This document shows positions 6,607 through 16,133 of a stretch of DNA of 39,081 nt, in pieces. Below the pieces are notes generated by a model. The model saw only the letters and a program-made list of their open reading frames with translations, was not told where the DNA came from and did no database searches. Positions within the stretch are counted from its first letter, which is position 1. Every line of letters begins with the position of its first letter. The stretch covers positions 1 through 39,081 of the forward strand of contig CAMEDC010000031.1 of the NCBI GenBank assembly GCA_945913255.1, in the 5' to 3' direction. This stretch comes from an uncultured Lachnospiraceae bacterium. GTDB taxonomy: Bacteria > Bacillota > Clostridia > Lachnospirales > Lachnospiraceae. The position numbers and the translations under genes were made by a program.

Positions 6607-7974
6607 ATGCAAAACAATCGCAACCGTTACACCTTTGGTCTTGGCACCGTAGGCAGGGACATGGTTTACACCTTAGTCAGCATGTACCTGATGTTCTATC
6701 TCACAGATATTCTGAATCTGGACACCAGTGTCCTGTGGTGGGTTACCACCATCATGCTCTGCGCCCGTATTTTTGACGCCTTTAATGATCCCATTATGGG
6801 TGTTATCGTAGACAATACTCATACCAGATGGGGTCGTTTTAAACCGTGGATACTCAGCGGTATTCTGTTGTCCGGCATTTTTACCATACTGCTGTTTACC
6901 GATTTCGGTTTGTCCGGTACGGCCTATATTATCAGCTTCGCGGTATTCTACCTGTTTTGGGGCATTACCTATACCATGCACGACATCTCCTATTGGTCCA
7001 TGCTGCCAACTCTGAGCAAGGATCAGAAAGAACGCGAAAAAATCGGTTCTATCGCACGTATCTGTGCCAATGTCGGACTTTTTGCCATCGTATCCCTGAT
7101 TGTTCCGATTACGGGATACCTCGGAGCCCTTTGTGGCAGCAGTCAGAAGGGGTATTTTATCCTTTCCGTAATTCTGGTGGCAATCATGATCCTGTTCCAA
7201 TGCTTCACCTTATTCGGGGTAAAAGAAACTGATGAAAGCAGGCACCGCATCTCCCAGCACACCACTTTGCGCGAGATGGTTCGAGTCATTTTTAAAAATG
7301 ATCAGCTGCTGGTGGCTGCCATTTCCATGTCACTGTTTATGATTGGATACATGACTACCACCGGCTTCGGTCTGTATTATTTCAAGTATGCATACGGTGA
7401 TGAGGGGATGTATTCTGTTTTCGCTCTGATTCTGGGTGTATCGCAGCTTACGGCACTCTCTGTTTTTCCCCTGTTCAGCAAGTGTTTTTCCAGAAAGAAG
7501 CTCTATACATGGTCCACTGTCCTGGTAGTGGCTGGATATCTGCTGTTCTTCTTTGCACCTACCGATACCATGCTGATCATCGGTATCGCCGGTGTACTGA
7601 TTTTCGTGGGACAGGCATTCATCCAGCTGATGATGCTCATGTTCCTGACGGACAGTGTGGAATACGGTGAATGGAAGTTCGGCAAACGTAACGACAGTGT
7701 CACACTATCCCTACAGCCCTTTATTAATAAAATGGGCGGTGCCATTGCCAGCGGAATCACCGGCGCAATCGTCATCGTCTCCGGTATGAAAACTGCACAG
7801 AGTGCTGCCGATATGACGGAAAGCGGTCTGTTCATTTTGAAAGCGGCAATGCTGATATTCCCGCTATTCTGTATTCTGATTGGCTTCCTGCTGTATCGTT
7901 CCAAATACATTCTGGATGAAAAGCTATATCAAAAAATTGTAGATGAACTGGCTATACGAAACAAAACCGCCTGA
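6607..7974 (+). CDS. GPH-family sugar:cation symporter (MFS, MelB-like)
   Basis: The 455-aa integral membrane protein has about 12 hydrophobic segments. The GPH (glycoside-pentoside-hexuronide) signature is clear: an early GLGTVGRDMVYTL and then ARIFDAFNDPIMGVIVDNT followed by RWGRFKPWIL in the first cytoplasmic loop. It should import a mono- or oligosaccharide with Na+ or H+. I chose the ATG at 6607 because GGAGGGG lies 6 bases away; an upstream in-frame ATG at 6562 has no ribosome site. The GH13 glucosidase follows after 18 bases, so they form one operon and the substrate is probably an alpha-glucoside. A CATAG-TATG-CTATG dyad (6551-6564) upstream could be an operator. Confidence 0.9.
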   Translation: MQNNRNRYTFGLGTVGRDMVYTLVSMYLMFYLTDILNLDTSVLWWVTTIMLCARIFDAFNDPIMGVIVDNTHTRWGRFKPWILSGILLSGIFTILLFTDFGLSGTAYIISFAVFYLFWGITYTMHDISYWSMLPTLSKDQKEREKIGSIARICANVGLFAIVSLIVPITGYLGALCGSSQKGYFILSVILVAIMILFQCFTLFGVKETDESRHRISQHTTLREMVRVIFKNDQLLVAAISMSLFMIGYMTTTGFGLYYFKYAYGDEGMYSVFALILGVSQLTALSVFPLFSKCFSRKKLYTWSTVLVVAGYLLFFFAPTDTMLIIGIAGVLIFVGQAFIQLMMLMFLTDSVEYGEWKFGKRNDSVTLSLQPFINKMGGAIASGITGAIVIVSGMKTAQSAADMTESGLFILKAAMLIFPLFCILIGFLLYRSKYILDEKLYQKIVDELAIRNKTA

Positions 7975-7992
7975 ACAGAGAGGAGAACATTC

Positions 7993-9864
7993 ATGCTGAC
8001 AATGGAAAGTAAAATCCGAGAGGTGTACAGCACACCTGTCGGGCACGATATCCTTTACAAAATCCTGCTGCAGTTGAATCTCAGTGAAAAAATGATTACC
8101 AATCCTGTTATAGGCAGCCTGAAGTTGAAAACTCTTGCGGCGTTGACCGGAAAAATGTTGGGACCCGGCTTCTACGATGCTTTTCTGACCCTGTTAAACA
8201 GCGAAAAAAATCTGCCCGGTGACGGTTCCGGCCCAATCAGTCATGCCTGGTGGAAAGAAGCCGTATTTTACCAGATTTATCCCCGCTCTTTTTACGACAG
8301 CAACGGTGACGGCATAGGAGATTTACGCGGCATTATAGACAAATTGGATTATCTTGCAGATTTGGGCGTGACTGCTCTGTGGCTCTCTCCCATTTATGAT
8401 TCCCCGCAGGATGATAACGGCTACGATATCCGGGATTACCATAAGATTGCGGAAGAATTCGGTACCATGGAAGATTTTGATGAATTGTTGGAAAAGACAC
8501 ATGCCAGAGGCATGCGTCTGATAATGGATCTGGTGGTGAATCACACCTCTGATGAACATGCCTGGTTCCAAAATGCCCTGAAGGATGAGAATTCACCCTA
8601 TCGAGGTTACTATTTCTTCCAGCAAGGGGATAAGGACACCCCACCTAATAACTGGACCTCTTTCTTCTCCGGTTCCGCCTGGAATTACTACGAAGAAGAA
8701 AAGCTTTGGGCACTTCATCTGTTTTCCAAAAAGCAAATGGATCTGAACTGGGAGAATCCAGCTGTCAGAAAAGAAGTGACTGACATGGTCAACTGGTGGC
8801 TGGATAAAGGAGTAGACGGTTTCCGTATGGACGTTATCAACTACATCTCCAAACAGCCGGGGCTTCCCATGGGTGATGAAACCATCGGAAACATGATGGG
8901 ATACACCGGAATTGAGCACTACTTTTATGGTCCGAGACTTCACGAATATCTGCATGAGTTACACGAAAATGCTTTCGCACCTCACAACGCTTTCTCCGTG
9001 GGAGAGACTCCCGGCATCGGTATGAATATGTGCCGTCTTGTGACCGGCGAAGAACGCAAAGAACTGGATATGGTCTTTTCCTTTGATCATCTGGAGACAC
9101 CCGGGCATGTACGTTGGGACGATTATCAATATGATCTGACCTATTTCCGTGACTATATGACTCGCTGGCTTACCCATTACGGAAACAACTGCTGGATGTC
9201 CGTTTTCTATAATAACCACGACAATCCTCGTATGATCAGTAAGGTAAACCCCGACCCCCGATATGCTCCGGACATTGCCATTCTGTTAGCTGTTATGCAA
9301 TTTACTTTAAAGGGCACTCCCTTCCTGTTTCAGGGAGATGAGATGGGGCTTGTGAATTATGCCTTTTCTTCCATCGATGAGATAACTGACGTAGAAGCCA
9401 AAGGTTACTATCGGGAACTTCTGGCAACAAAAACCCCCGAAGAGGCTTTTGCCACGATTCTTGCCGGTACAAGAGAACATACCCGTGTATTGCTGCCCTG
9501 GAACTTTACTTCTGAAAACACAGCAACCGCCGGATACCCGGAGCATTTACGCCAGACGCCCAACAGGAATGTCACAGAAGTTTATAAAAAGCTGATTGCG
9601 CTCCGTAAATCGGAGAAGGCTCTGACTTACGGAGACTTTAAAGTATTTGCTACGGATAAACAGCATTTTACCTATGCGCGAACCTCCGAAGAGAAGGAAT
9701 TCATCATCGATTGTAATTTGGGCGAAAGGCCGGGAAAAGCTTATCGAATGGCAATTACAGACTACCAATTGGTTTTTGCATCCTTAACTGCCTTGAACAA
9801 GCCTGTGAACAATGCAGTACTCGCTCCCTATGAAGCAAGAATCTGGGTCAGGAAAAAATTGTGA
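7993..9864 (+). CDS. GH13 alpha-glucosidase, oligo-1,6-glucosidase-like, with N-terminal extension
   Basis: A 623-aa alpha-amylase-superfamily enzyme; the catalytic barrel starts near residue 86 (WWKEAVFYQIYPRSF). The conserved regions are intact: I DLVVNH (about D179-H184), II GFRMDVIN (nucleophile D280), III VGET (acid/base E338) and IV YNNHD (D410). In this family, Val after the nucleophile is associated with alpha-1,6 linkages and Thr with alpha-1,4, so an isomaltose/oligo-1,6-glucosidase preference is likely. There is no signal peptide, so it acts in the cytoplasm on sugar imported by the preceding symporter. The first ~85 residues form a helical extension (TPVGHDILYKILLQL...) not needed for the barrel. 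The start has GGAGAA 5 bases upstream. Confidence 0.9.
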   Translation: MLTMESKIREVYSTPVGHDILYKILLQLNLSEKMITNPVIGSLKLKTLAALTGKMLGPGFYDAFLTLLNSEKNLPGDGSGPISHAWWKEAVFYQIYPRSFYDSNGDGIGDLRGIIDKLDYLADLGVTALWLSPIYDSPQDDNGYDIRDYHKIAEEFGTMEDFDELLEKTHARGMRLIMDLVVNHTSDEHAWFQNALKDENSPYRGYYFFQQGDKDTPPNNWTSFFSGSAWNYYEEEKLWALHLFSKKQMDLNWENPAVRKEVTDMVNWWLDKGVDGFRMDVINYISKQPGLPMGDETIGNMMGYTGIEHYFYGPRLHEYLHELHENAFAPHNAFSVGETPGIGMNMCRLVTGEERKELDMVFSFDHLETPGHVRWDDYQYDLTYFRDYMTRWLTHYGNNCWMSVFYNNHDNPRMISKVNPDPRYAPDIAILLAVMQFTLKGTPFLFQGDEMGLVNYAFSSIDEITDVEAKGYYRELLATKTPEEAFATILAGTREHTRVLLPWNFTSENTATAGYPEHLRQTPNRNVTEVYKKLIALRKSEKALTYGDFKVFATDKQHFTYARTSEEKEFIIDCNLGERPGKAYRMAITDYQLVFASLTALNKPVNNAVLAPYEARIWVRKKL

Positions 9865-9890
9865 CGGAAGAAGTGTCCCCTCTTCCGTCA
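9862..9890. terminator. Bidirectional terminator between GH13 and rsgA
   Basis: Perfect 10-bp stem TGACGGAAGA/TCTTCCGTCA with a 9-base loop. ATTTTT follows on the plus strand and CAATTTTTT on the minus strand, so it ends both the sugar operon and the priA-rsgA operon. The plus-strand stop codon forms part of the stem. Confidence 0.9.
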
Positions 9891-9894
9891 ATTT

Positions 9895-10770
9895 TTACCA
9901 TTTCTTTCGATTTTTTAATTCTTCATAAAGCAAGCAATAATTTTCATATCTCATTTTACTGATACGACCTGCTTTCACGGCATCCTTTACACCACAAACC
10001 GGTTCTGTCACATGTGAACAGCCCGCAAATCTACAATATTTTTCCTCCGGTTCAAATTCAGGATAATATTGTGCCAGCTGTTCCTTTTCCAGATTAAAAA
10101 GTTCCAGCGAGCTGAATCCCGGTGTATCCAGAATATAGGTCTCCTCTCCGACCGCAATCAGTTCCGAATGCCTGGTTGTATGCTTTCCCCGCTCAATCTT
10201 TTCACTGATTTTTCCTGTTTCCATCACAATACCGGTCTGCAGGCTGTTGACAATTGAGGATTTTCCCACACCGCTTGGACCGGCAACCGTCGTGGTCTTT
10301 CCGGCGAGAAGTTCTTTTAGTTCCGCAATGCCTTCTCCGGTCTTTGCACTGACCGACAGGGTACGGTATCCGCAGGAAGTATAAATCCGCTCATACTCTG
10401 TGCCTTCTCCCGCCTCATCAATGTCCTGTTTGTTAAAGCAGATGATACAGGGAAGTTCCTGCTGTCCCATCATAATCAAAAATCTGTCCAGCAGATTGAA
10501 ATTGGGTTTCGGTTTTACAATGGAAAAAATGATTAACGTCTGATCTACATTTGCCACTGCCGGACGAATCAACTCACTTTGCCTGGGAAGCAATTCTCTG
10601 ATATTCCCCAAAAGCTTCTCTTCATCCAGCACATCCATTTCCACATCGTCACCCACAAGGGGTTTCCGGTTATCCTTGCGGAATATCCCCTTCGCCTTGC
10701 ATTCATATATGCGGGACTGTGAGTAGACATAATAGAAGCCCGCAATTCCCTTGATTATTTTTCCCCTCAT
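9895..10770 (-). CDS. rsgA: Ribosome small-subunit biogenesis GTPase RsgA
   Basis: The 291-aa product has the RsgA/YloQ plan: an N-terminal OB fold, then a circularly permuted GTPase with the order G4 (FNKQD), G5-like SVSAKTGEG, G1 (GPSGVGKSS), G3 (DTPGFSS), and a C-terminal zinc knuckle (C-x4-C-x-H-x5-C in CRFAGCSHVTEPVC). It acts in late 30S subunit maturation. Its ATG overlaps the prkC stop (TAATG). As in Bacillus it follows prkC, but the rpe and thiN genes that usually come next are absent. Confidence 0.96.
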   Translation of the reverse strand: MRGKIIKGIAGFYYVYSQSRIYECKAKGIFRKDNRKPLVGDDVEMDVLDEEKLLGNIRELLPRQSELIRPAVANVDQTLIIFSIVKPKPNFNLLDRFLIMMGQQELPCIICFNKQDIDEAGEGTEYERIYTSCGYRTLSVSAKTGEGIAELKELLAGKTTTVAGPSGVGKSSIVNSLQTGIVMETGKISEKIERGKHTTRHSELIAVGEETYILDTPGFSSLELFNLEKEQLAQYYPEFEPEEKYCRFAGCSHVTEPVCGVKDAVKAGRISKMRYENYCLLYEELKNRKKW

Positions 10771-12890
10771 TATTCCACCGTAAATTCGATTCTTCTGGTA
10801 AAGGATTTTTCTTCTGTCCCGGTCGAAATCACATTCCCCGACTCATCCGTCTGGGAAGTCTCAACCGTATACGTCATGGTAAGCGTTCCTCCCGAAGAAG
10901 CAAGTCCGTAAGAGTTAAAGGACTGCGGGAAACTCGTAACCGAGGTTTCCAGAAGCACAGTATTGTCATCCGCTACCAGCTTCAGTTTAACACTGTCACC
11001 CGCCTTATAACCGGGCGCTTCCTCCGCTGTCGGAGCTGTAATACTTAAATTACATTTATAAGTGTACATCTCCGGACCCTTGCTTACCTTAATTTCCAAT
11101 CCGGTAGACGGCTCCACCCAGGAACCATGCGAATAGCTCTGATAACAAATCTGCCCCTCTTCATATTCTGAATTGTAGACATAGGATACACTGCTAATCT
11201 GCAGTCCTGCCTCTATTGCCTTCATTGTGCCATCCATCTCGGTGAGACCCATCAGATTCGGCACAAGAACCTTCGTCTCCTCTTTTCCAAGGCTGACTGT
11301 CACAGTTATATTCGTTCCCTTGGGTACCTTGCTGCCTCCCAGAGGGGTCTGAGCTGCCACCACTCCGGCTTCCACCGAATCGGAATATGCTTCCATTTTT
11401 GTCACGGCAAATCCAAGAGACACAAGTCGGCTGTTCGCCTCCTCATAACTGATTCCCGTCACTGTCGGCACTTCAACACCTGTAGGTCCGGCGCTGGCGG
11501 TCAGTGTAACCGTACTGCCCACTTTGATATCTGATCCCACAGTTACATCCGTACTGATTACAACGCCGACATCAATGACATCCGATTCCTCATACGCTAC
11601 CTCTGTCCTGATGCCAAGTTCCGATAAAGCATTTCTTGCATCCTCAACGTTCTTTCCCTTTACATCCGGCATTTTCACTGTCTTCACTTCATTTTCTTCC
11701 GAAGACTGTTCCTCGCCGGTGATAATGGGACTGTCAGAACTGCCCTCATTATCCTTTCCCATTCCGCCAAACACTTTCACCGCCAGAATAATGACAATAA
11801 TACAGATTACAACACCTGCCGCAATAGCAAGCAGGGTAGTGACCTTTTCCATTTTCGGATTGTAGTCGTAGTCCTCCTCATCCTCCTCATCTTCGGCATT
11901 TTCGTACAATGCCTCGGTATCGGACCTTAAGCGCATGGTATCCTCTCTCGCAGCAGGCTCCCTTCCCTCCTGATAGGATGTTCTGCGCTTAATCTGTTCC
12001 ATGTCGCTGTCCGTAATCATGCGGGTACCGCCCTCCATATCCGGGTCGTTCTGTACCACGAAATCCTCGTCAGGATTCATCAGGGACTGTTTTAAATCGG
12101 CAATCAACTCTGCCATGTTCTGGTATCTCCGGTCTGGCGACTTTTGACAACACTTAATCACAATACTCTCCACCGATGTGGGAATTTCAGGCACAAATTC
12201 CTTCGGCGAGGGAAGTTCCTCCTGAATGTGCTTGATTGCAATTGCCACCGTAGTCTCTCCGTTAAATGGAACTCTTCCGGTAAGCATCTCAAACATGGTA
12301 ATACCCAGTGAATAGATATCACTCTTTTCATCACTGTACCCGCCTCTTGCCTGTTCCGGCGAGGTATAGTGCACACTTCCCATAACATTAGAGGTAATGG
12401 TATTGCTGGTCGCTGCCTTCGCAATCCCGAAATCCGTTACCTTTACCTTTCCGTCCTTGGAGATAATGATATTCTGCGGTTTGATGTCACGGTGAATGAT
12501 ATGATTATTGTGAGCCGCTTCAATACCCATACTTACCTGGATGGCAATACTGACTGCCTCCTTATAGGAAAGCCGTGCCTTCTTCTCGATATATTTTTTA
12601 AGGGTGATTCCCTCCACAAGCTCCATTACGATATAGTAGATACCATTTTCCTCACCCACATCGTACACATTGACAATGTTTGGATGCATCAGCCCCGCTG
12701 CCGCCTGTGCCTCAATGCGGAATTTTGAAACAAAATTTGCATTCTCACTGAATTCCTGCTTTAAAACCTTCACAGCCACAAAACGGTTCAGCTTATGACA
12801 TTTTGCTTTATATACATCAGACATACCACCGGTACCGATTTTTTCCAGAATTTCATACCGGTCGCCTATCATCATTCCAATTTTAATCAT
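10770..12890 (-). CDS. prkC: Membrane Ser/Thr protein kinase with PASTA domains
   Basis: From the ATG at 12890 the protein has 706 aa; GGAG lies nearby, and the longer frame to 12932 would overlap prpC. Residues ~1-270 are a Hanks-type kinase: GTGGMSDVY glycine loop, AVKVL lysine, HRDIKPQN catalytic loop, DFGIAK, SPEQARG. A juxtamembrane acidic region precedes one transmembrane helix (~350-374), then three PASTA repeats (VKMPDVKGKN, VEVPTVTGIS, VLVPNLMGLT) and a C-terminal beta-rich domain. PASTA domains sense muropeptides or lipid II, so the kinase reports cell-wall state. It is paired with the PP2C phosphatase upstream. Confidence 0.96.
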   Translation of the reverse strand: MIKIGMMIGDRYEILEKIGTGGMSDVYKAKCHKLNRFVAVKVLKQEFSENANFVSKFRIEAQAAAGLMHPNIVNVYDVGEENGIYYIVMELVEGITLKKYIEKKARLSYKEAVSIAIQVSMGIEAAHNNHIIHRDIKPQNIIISKDGKVKVTDFGIAKAATSNTITSNVMGSVHYTSPEQARGGYSDEKSDIYSLGITMFEMLTGRVPFNGETTVAIAIKHIQEELPSPKEFVPEIPTSVESIVIKCCQKSPDRRYQNMAELIADLKQSLMNPDEDFVVQNDPDMEGGTRMITDSDMEQIKRRTSYQEGREPAAREDTMRLRSDTEALYENAEDEEDEEDYDYNPKMEKVTTLLAIAAGVVICIIVIILAVKVFGGMGKDNEGSSDSPIITGEEQSSEENEVKTVKMPDVKGKNVEDARNALSELGIRTEVAYEESDVIDVGVVISTDVTVGSDIKVGSTVTLTASAGPTGVEVPTVTGISYEEANSRLVSLGFAVTKMEAYSDSVEAGVVAAQTPLGGSKVPKGTNITVTVSLGKEETKVLVPNLMGLTEMDGTMKAIEAGLQISSVSYVYNSEYEEGQICYQSYSHGSWVEPSTGLEIKVSKGPEMYTYKCNLSITAPTAEEAPGYKAGDSVKLKLVADDNTVLLETSVTSFPQSFNSYGLASSGGTLTMTYTVETSQTDESGNVISTGTEEKSFTRRIEFTVE

Positions 12891-12915
12891 ACATGCTCTC
12901 CATTCTACATCTTTC

Positions 12916-13647
12916 CTACGCCAACGGCTCAATCAGAATAACACTGATATTATCTCTTCCGCCCTTTTCATTGGCAGCACGAACCAATTCTTCTGCCATC
13001 TCCACTATGTCACGCGAAATCTTAAGTATGTTTAAGATTTCCTCATCCTCCAGCATATTGGTCAAGCCGTCCGTGCACATGAGAATCATGTCGCTTTCTT
13101 CCAAACCTACCGTAAAGAAATCAATCCTTACCGTGTCCTCAGCCCCTACCGCTCTTGTGATTATATTTTTATCGGGATGATTTCTTGCTTCTTCTCTTCC
13201 AAGTCCCCCTCTGCGTACCATTTCTTCCACCCAGGAATGATCTCTGGTAACCTGGTGGATTTTCCCTTCTCTGATAATGTACAGTCTGCTGTCTCCCACA
13301 TTTGCGACATGGAGTGTCTCTCCCTCACAGCTTGCCGCCACCACGGTCGTTCCCATTCCCTCCAGTTCAGGATTCTGTCCCGCCATATTACGCACAAGCG
13401 TATTTGCCGCAGCAATCGCATCTTCCAGAATCTTCGCCGGATTTGTCTCCCGTGAGCCCGCAATGTGCTCAACCATCGTTTCCAGCGTCATTTTGGAAGC
13501 ATAGTCACCTGCATTATGCCCGCCCATTCCGTCAGCCACAAGGAACAGGTTCTTTAGATTCCCTACCGGCTGTTCGGAGGTATATACCGCATCCTGATTT
13601 AATTTTCTTTTTCTGCCTATATCAGTTTTTGAAAACGTTTTCAACAC
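12916..13647 (-). CDS. prpC: PP2C-family protein phosphatase PrpC
   Basis: 243 aa from a GTG at 13647; GGAGG is 9 bases away and overlaps the end of rlmN. The longer ATG frame (13707) would lie inside rlmN. PP2C metal-binding motifs are intact: RKRKLNQD (first Asp), FLVADGMGGHNAG, ANVGDSRLY, ILMCTDGLTN and GGRDNISVILIE. It removes phosphate from PrkC and its targets. The stop is 25 bases before the prkC start. Confidence 0.95.
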   Translation of the reverse strand: MLKTFSKTDIGRKRKLNQDAVYTSEQPVGNLKNLFLVADGMGGHNAGDYASKMTLETMVEHIAGSRETNPAKILEDAIAAANTLVRNMAGQNPELEGMGTTVVAASCEGETLHVANVGDSRLYIIREGKIHQVTRDHSWVEEMVRRGGLGREEARNHPDKNIITRAVGAEDTVRIDFFTVGLEESDMILMCTDGLTNMLEDEEILNILKISRDIVEMAEELVRAANEKGGRDNISVILIEPLA

Positions 13648-13649
13648 GT

Positions 13650-14720
13650 TTACTTTCCTCCAAGCTCCTGCAGCGATCCGATATGTTTCCGGCGCAGCTG
13701 ACCGCATGCACCGTCGATATCCCTGCCCATTTCCCTTCTAATAGTACCATTTATTTTGTTTTTTTCAAGCTTATTTTGAAATGCACGGATTCTTGTACCT
13801 TCCGATTGCACATAACTGCGCTCCTTAATCGGATTTACGGGAATCAGATTTACGTGACAGTTCAAAGGCTTTGCCAGTGCCGAAAGCCTTGCCGCATCCT
13901 CATCCGAATCGTTGACGCCGCCCACCAGACTGTACTCAAATGTGATTCTTCTTCCGGTCTTCTCAAAGTAATAGGCACATGCATCCATCAGCTCCGCAAT
14001 GCTGTACTTATTTGCAATCGGCATCAGTTCCCTTCTCTTTTCGTCCGTCGCCGCATGCAGGGAAAGTGCCAGCGTAATCTGCAGCTTTTCATCTGCAAGC
14101 TGACGCATTCTCGGAACAATGCCACAGGTGGAAACAGTCACATTCCGCTGACTGATGTTCAGGCCGTTCTCATCCGTGAGAAGCCTTAAAAAAACGAGCA
14201 GATTATCATAATTGTCCATGGGTTCCCCCGTCCCCATAACTACCACATTGGACACTCTCTCACCGGTCAACAGCTGAATGGCATAAATCTGATCCAGCAT
14301 CTCAGAGGGCAGCAGGTTCCGTTCCAGTCCATCCAGGGTAGAAGCACAAAAACGACATCCCATCCTGCATCCCACCTGTGAAGAGATACAGACACTGTTT
14401 CCGTGATGGTATTTCATCCAGACACTCTCCACAACATTCCCATCTGCCAGTTCGAATAAAAACTTCTTTGTGCCATCGATTTTGGATTCCTGCACCTGAA
14501 CGGGAATAAGTGCTGTCAGAAAATACCTCTCCCGGCAAAACTCCCGGAAACTCTTGGAAAGATTTGTCATCCCATCAAAATCGCGCACCAGTTTTCTGTG
14601 CACCCACTCATACATCTGTCTGGCGCGAAAAGCCTTCTCTCCGGCACTTTTCAGTTCTTCCTCCAATTCCGGAAGTGTCATTGATTTCACATCTTTTTTC
14701 TCTGTCATGTCTTTTTTCAA
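13650..14720 (-). CDS. rlmN: Dual-specificity 23S rRNA/tRNA m2A methyltransferase RlmN
   Basis: Radical-SAM methyltransferase that methylates C2 of A2503 in 23S rRNA and A37 in some tRNAs. The [4Fe-4S] motif C-x3-C-x2-C is seen in QVGCRMGCRFCAS, with GTGEPMDNYDN and LSLHAA downstream; the catalytic Cys pair includes CGIVP and the C-terminal DIDGACGQL. I favour a TTG start at 14720 (LKKDMTEKKD) because GGAGAGG is 6 bases away and the codon overlaps the rsmB stop. The ATG at 14708 is the alternative, but its spacing is about 18 bases. Confidence 0.94.
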   Translation of the reverse strand: MKKDMTEKKDVKSMTLPELEEELKSAGEKAFRARQMYEWVHRKLVRDFDGMTNLSKSFREFCRERYFLTALIPVQVQESKIDGTKKFLFELADGNVVESVWMKYHHGNSVCISSQVGCRMGCRFCASTLDGLERNLLPSEMLDQIYAIQLLTGERVSNVVVMGTGEPMDNYDNLLVFLRLLTDENGLNISQRNVTVSTCGIVPRMRQLADEKLQITLALSLHAATDEKRRELMPIANKYSIAELMDACAYYFEKTGRRITFEYSLVGGVNDSDEDAARLSALAKPLNCHVNLIPVNPIKERSYVQSEGTRIRAFQNKLEKNKINGTIRREMGRDIDGACGQLRRKHIGSLQELGGK

Positions 14721-16129
14721 ATGCCTCTCCGTCTGAATCGTGCAATAAAAAAGCCGTCTGTCTCCATAAAACCCGGTAAAAGTTGTATGCACGCTTTCGT
14801 CTCTGCCTCGTTCAAAGGCACGGACAAGGGCTTCCATGCCTTTTTTCTCATTTCCGTAATCCGTTGTTTCTCAGCAAGAATCTCTTCCGGCAATGTCTCC
14901 GATAAAGGAATCGGTTCAAAGGGTAATTCTTCCGCAATAAACCGTACCATCTCTTCGTTCTCCGCCGTATTGACGGTACAGGTACTGTACAACAAGATTC
15001 CTCCAGGTTTCACATATTCCCAGCTGGCTTTTACAATTTCTTTTTGCAGACTACAAAGGCTCTTCAGTCCTTCTTCGGTGATATTGTACTTGATATCCCG
15101 CTTTTTGCCCATGACCCCCAAGCCGGAGCAAGGCACATCCAAAAGCAGAACATCCGCCTTTTCTCTGTAGTCCGAATCAGTGATTGTCGCATCATGTACC
15201 CGGGCACGGACATTGGCAATTCCCATCCTGCTGATATTTTCTTCCATCCGTGCCACCTTTTCACCCGATATATCACCGGCAAGTACTTCCGCTGCTTTTT
15301 CCGCTGCCAGCATCGTTTTTCCACCGGGTGCAGCGCAGACATCCATACAGATATTTCCTTTTTCAATGCCTGCAGCTTCCACTGCTAATGCCGAACTGAC
15401 ATCCTGTACCGTAAAATAACCCTCTTCAAAGCCGGGAAGGCTTCCCACTCCGAAGCATTTATGCAGTGTGTACATATAGGAAAGATACCTGCTCTTCTGA
15501 CACTCTGCGCCCGTCCGGGCAAAGCCTTTCAACAGTTCCTCTCTCTTTTTTTCGTCTGCTCGCTTTGAAAACCGCAGTGAGACAGGGTGTATCCGCATCA
15601 GCCCCTCTAAAAGTGTTTCCGTAATCTCTTTTCCATATTCATCCAGCCACAGCTGTACAATCCACTCCGGCATGGAGTATTTCACCGAAAAAAAGGAAAG
15701 CGGTTCCCTGTTCCGGTCCGGCATGGGAAGATTCTCTTTGTTTCTTGCGATGTTTCTCAAGACACCGTTGACAAAGCCGCGGAGATTCTGAAACTTTCTC
15801 TTTACCGCAAGTTTGCAGGCCTCGTTGCACACGGCACTGTCGGGAATCGCATCCATGTACAAAAGCTGGTAGACACTCATACGAAGCAGGCAGCGAATGA
15901 GCGGTTTCATCTTCTGCACAGGCACCGAGGAAAAATGGTTCAGATAGTAATCCAGCTCTATCCGCCGCTCTACGCAGCCTTCCGTCGCACGCTTGATAAA
16001 AGCCTTTTCTTTCGTATCCAGATAATCATATTTATCCAGCACATTCCCCAGCAGCCGATTGGAAAATTCCCTTTCCCGCTCCATGGTAAGCAATAGATCC
16101 AGAACAATTTCCCTGGTATTTTCAGCCAT
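14717..16129 (-). CDS. rsmB: 16S rRNA m5C967 methyltransferase RsmB
   Basis: A 470-aa protein with an N-terminal NusB-like helical domain (AENTREIVLDLLLTMERERE...KAFIKRATEGCVERR) and a C-terminal Rossmann methyltransferase domain. SAM-binding CAAPGGKTMLAAE, LLLDVPCSGLG (first catalytic Cys) and LLYSTCTVN (TC nucleophile region) are intact. The ATG at 16129 follows the yugP stop by 4 bases; an upstream ATG (16162) would overlap that gene. Translation is coupled to rlmN through overlapping stop and start. Confidence 0.94.
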   Translation of the reverse strand: MAENTREIVLDLLLTMEREREFSNRLLGNVLDKYDYLDTKEKAFIKRATEGCVERRIELDYYLNHFSSVPVQKMKPLIRCLLRMSVYQLLYMDAIPDSAVCNEACKLAVKRKFQNLRGFVNGVLRNIARNKENLPMPDRNREPLSFFSVKYSMPEWIVQLWLDEYGKEITETLLEGLMRIHPVSLRFSKRADEKKREELLKGFARTGAECQKSRYLSYMYTLHKCFGVGSLPGFEEGYFTVQDVSSALAVEAAGIEKGNICMDVCAAPGGKTMLAAEKAAEVLAGDISGEKVARMEENISRMGIANVRARVHDATITDSDYREKADVLLLDVPCSGLGVMGKKRDIKYNITEEGLKSLCSLQKEIVKASWEYVKPGGILLYSTCTVNTAENEEMVRFIAEELPFEPIPLSETLPEEILAEKQRITEMRKKAWKPLSVPLNEAETKACIQLLPGFMETDGFFIARFRRRGI

Positions 16130-16133
16130 TTTA

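Noticed and set aside
13302..14189. 295-codon plus-strand open frame
   Set aside because: It is antisense to prpC and rlmN, with low-complexity Pro/Ser/His/Arg composition; a shadow of real genes.
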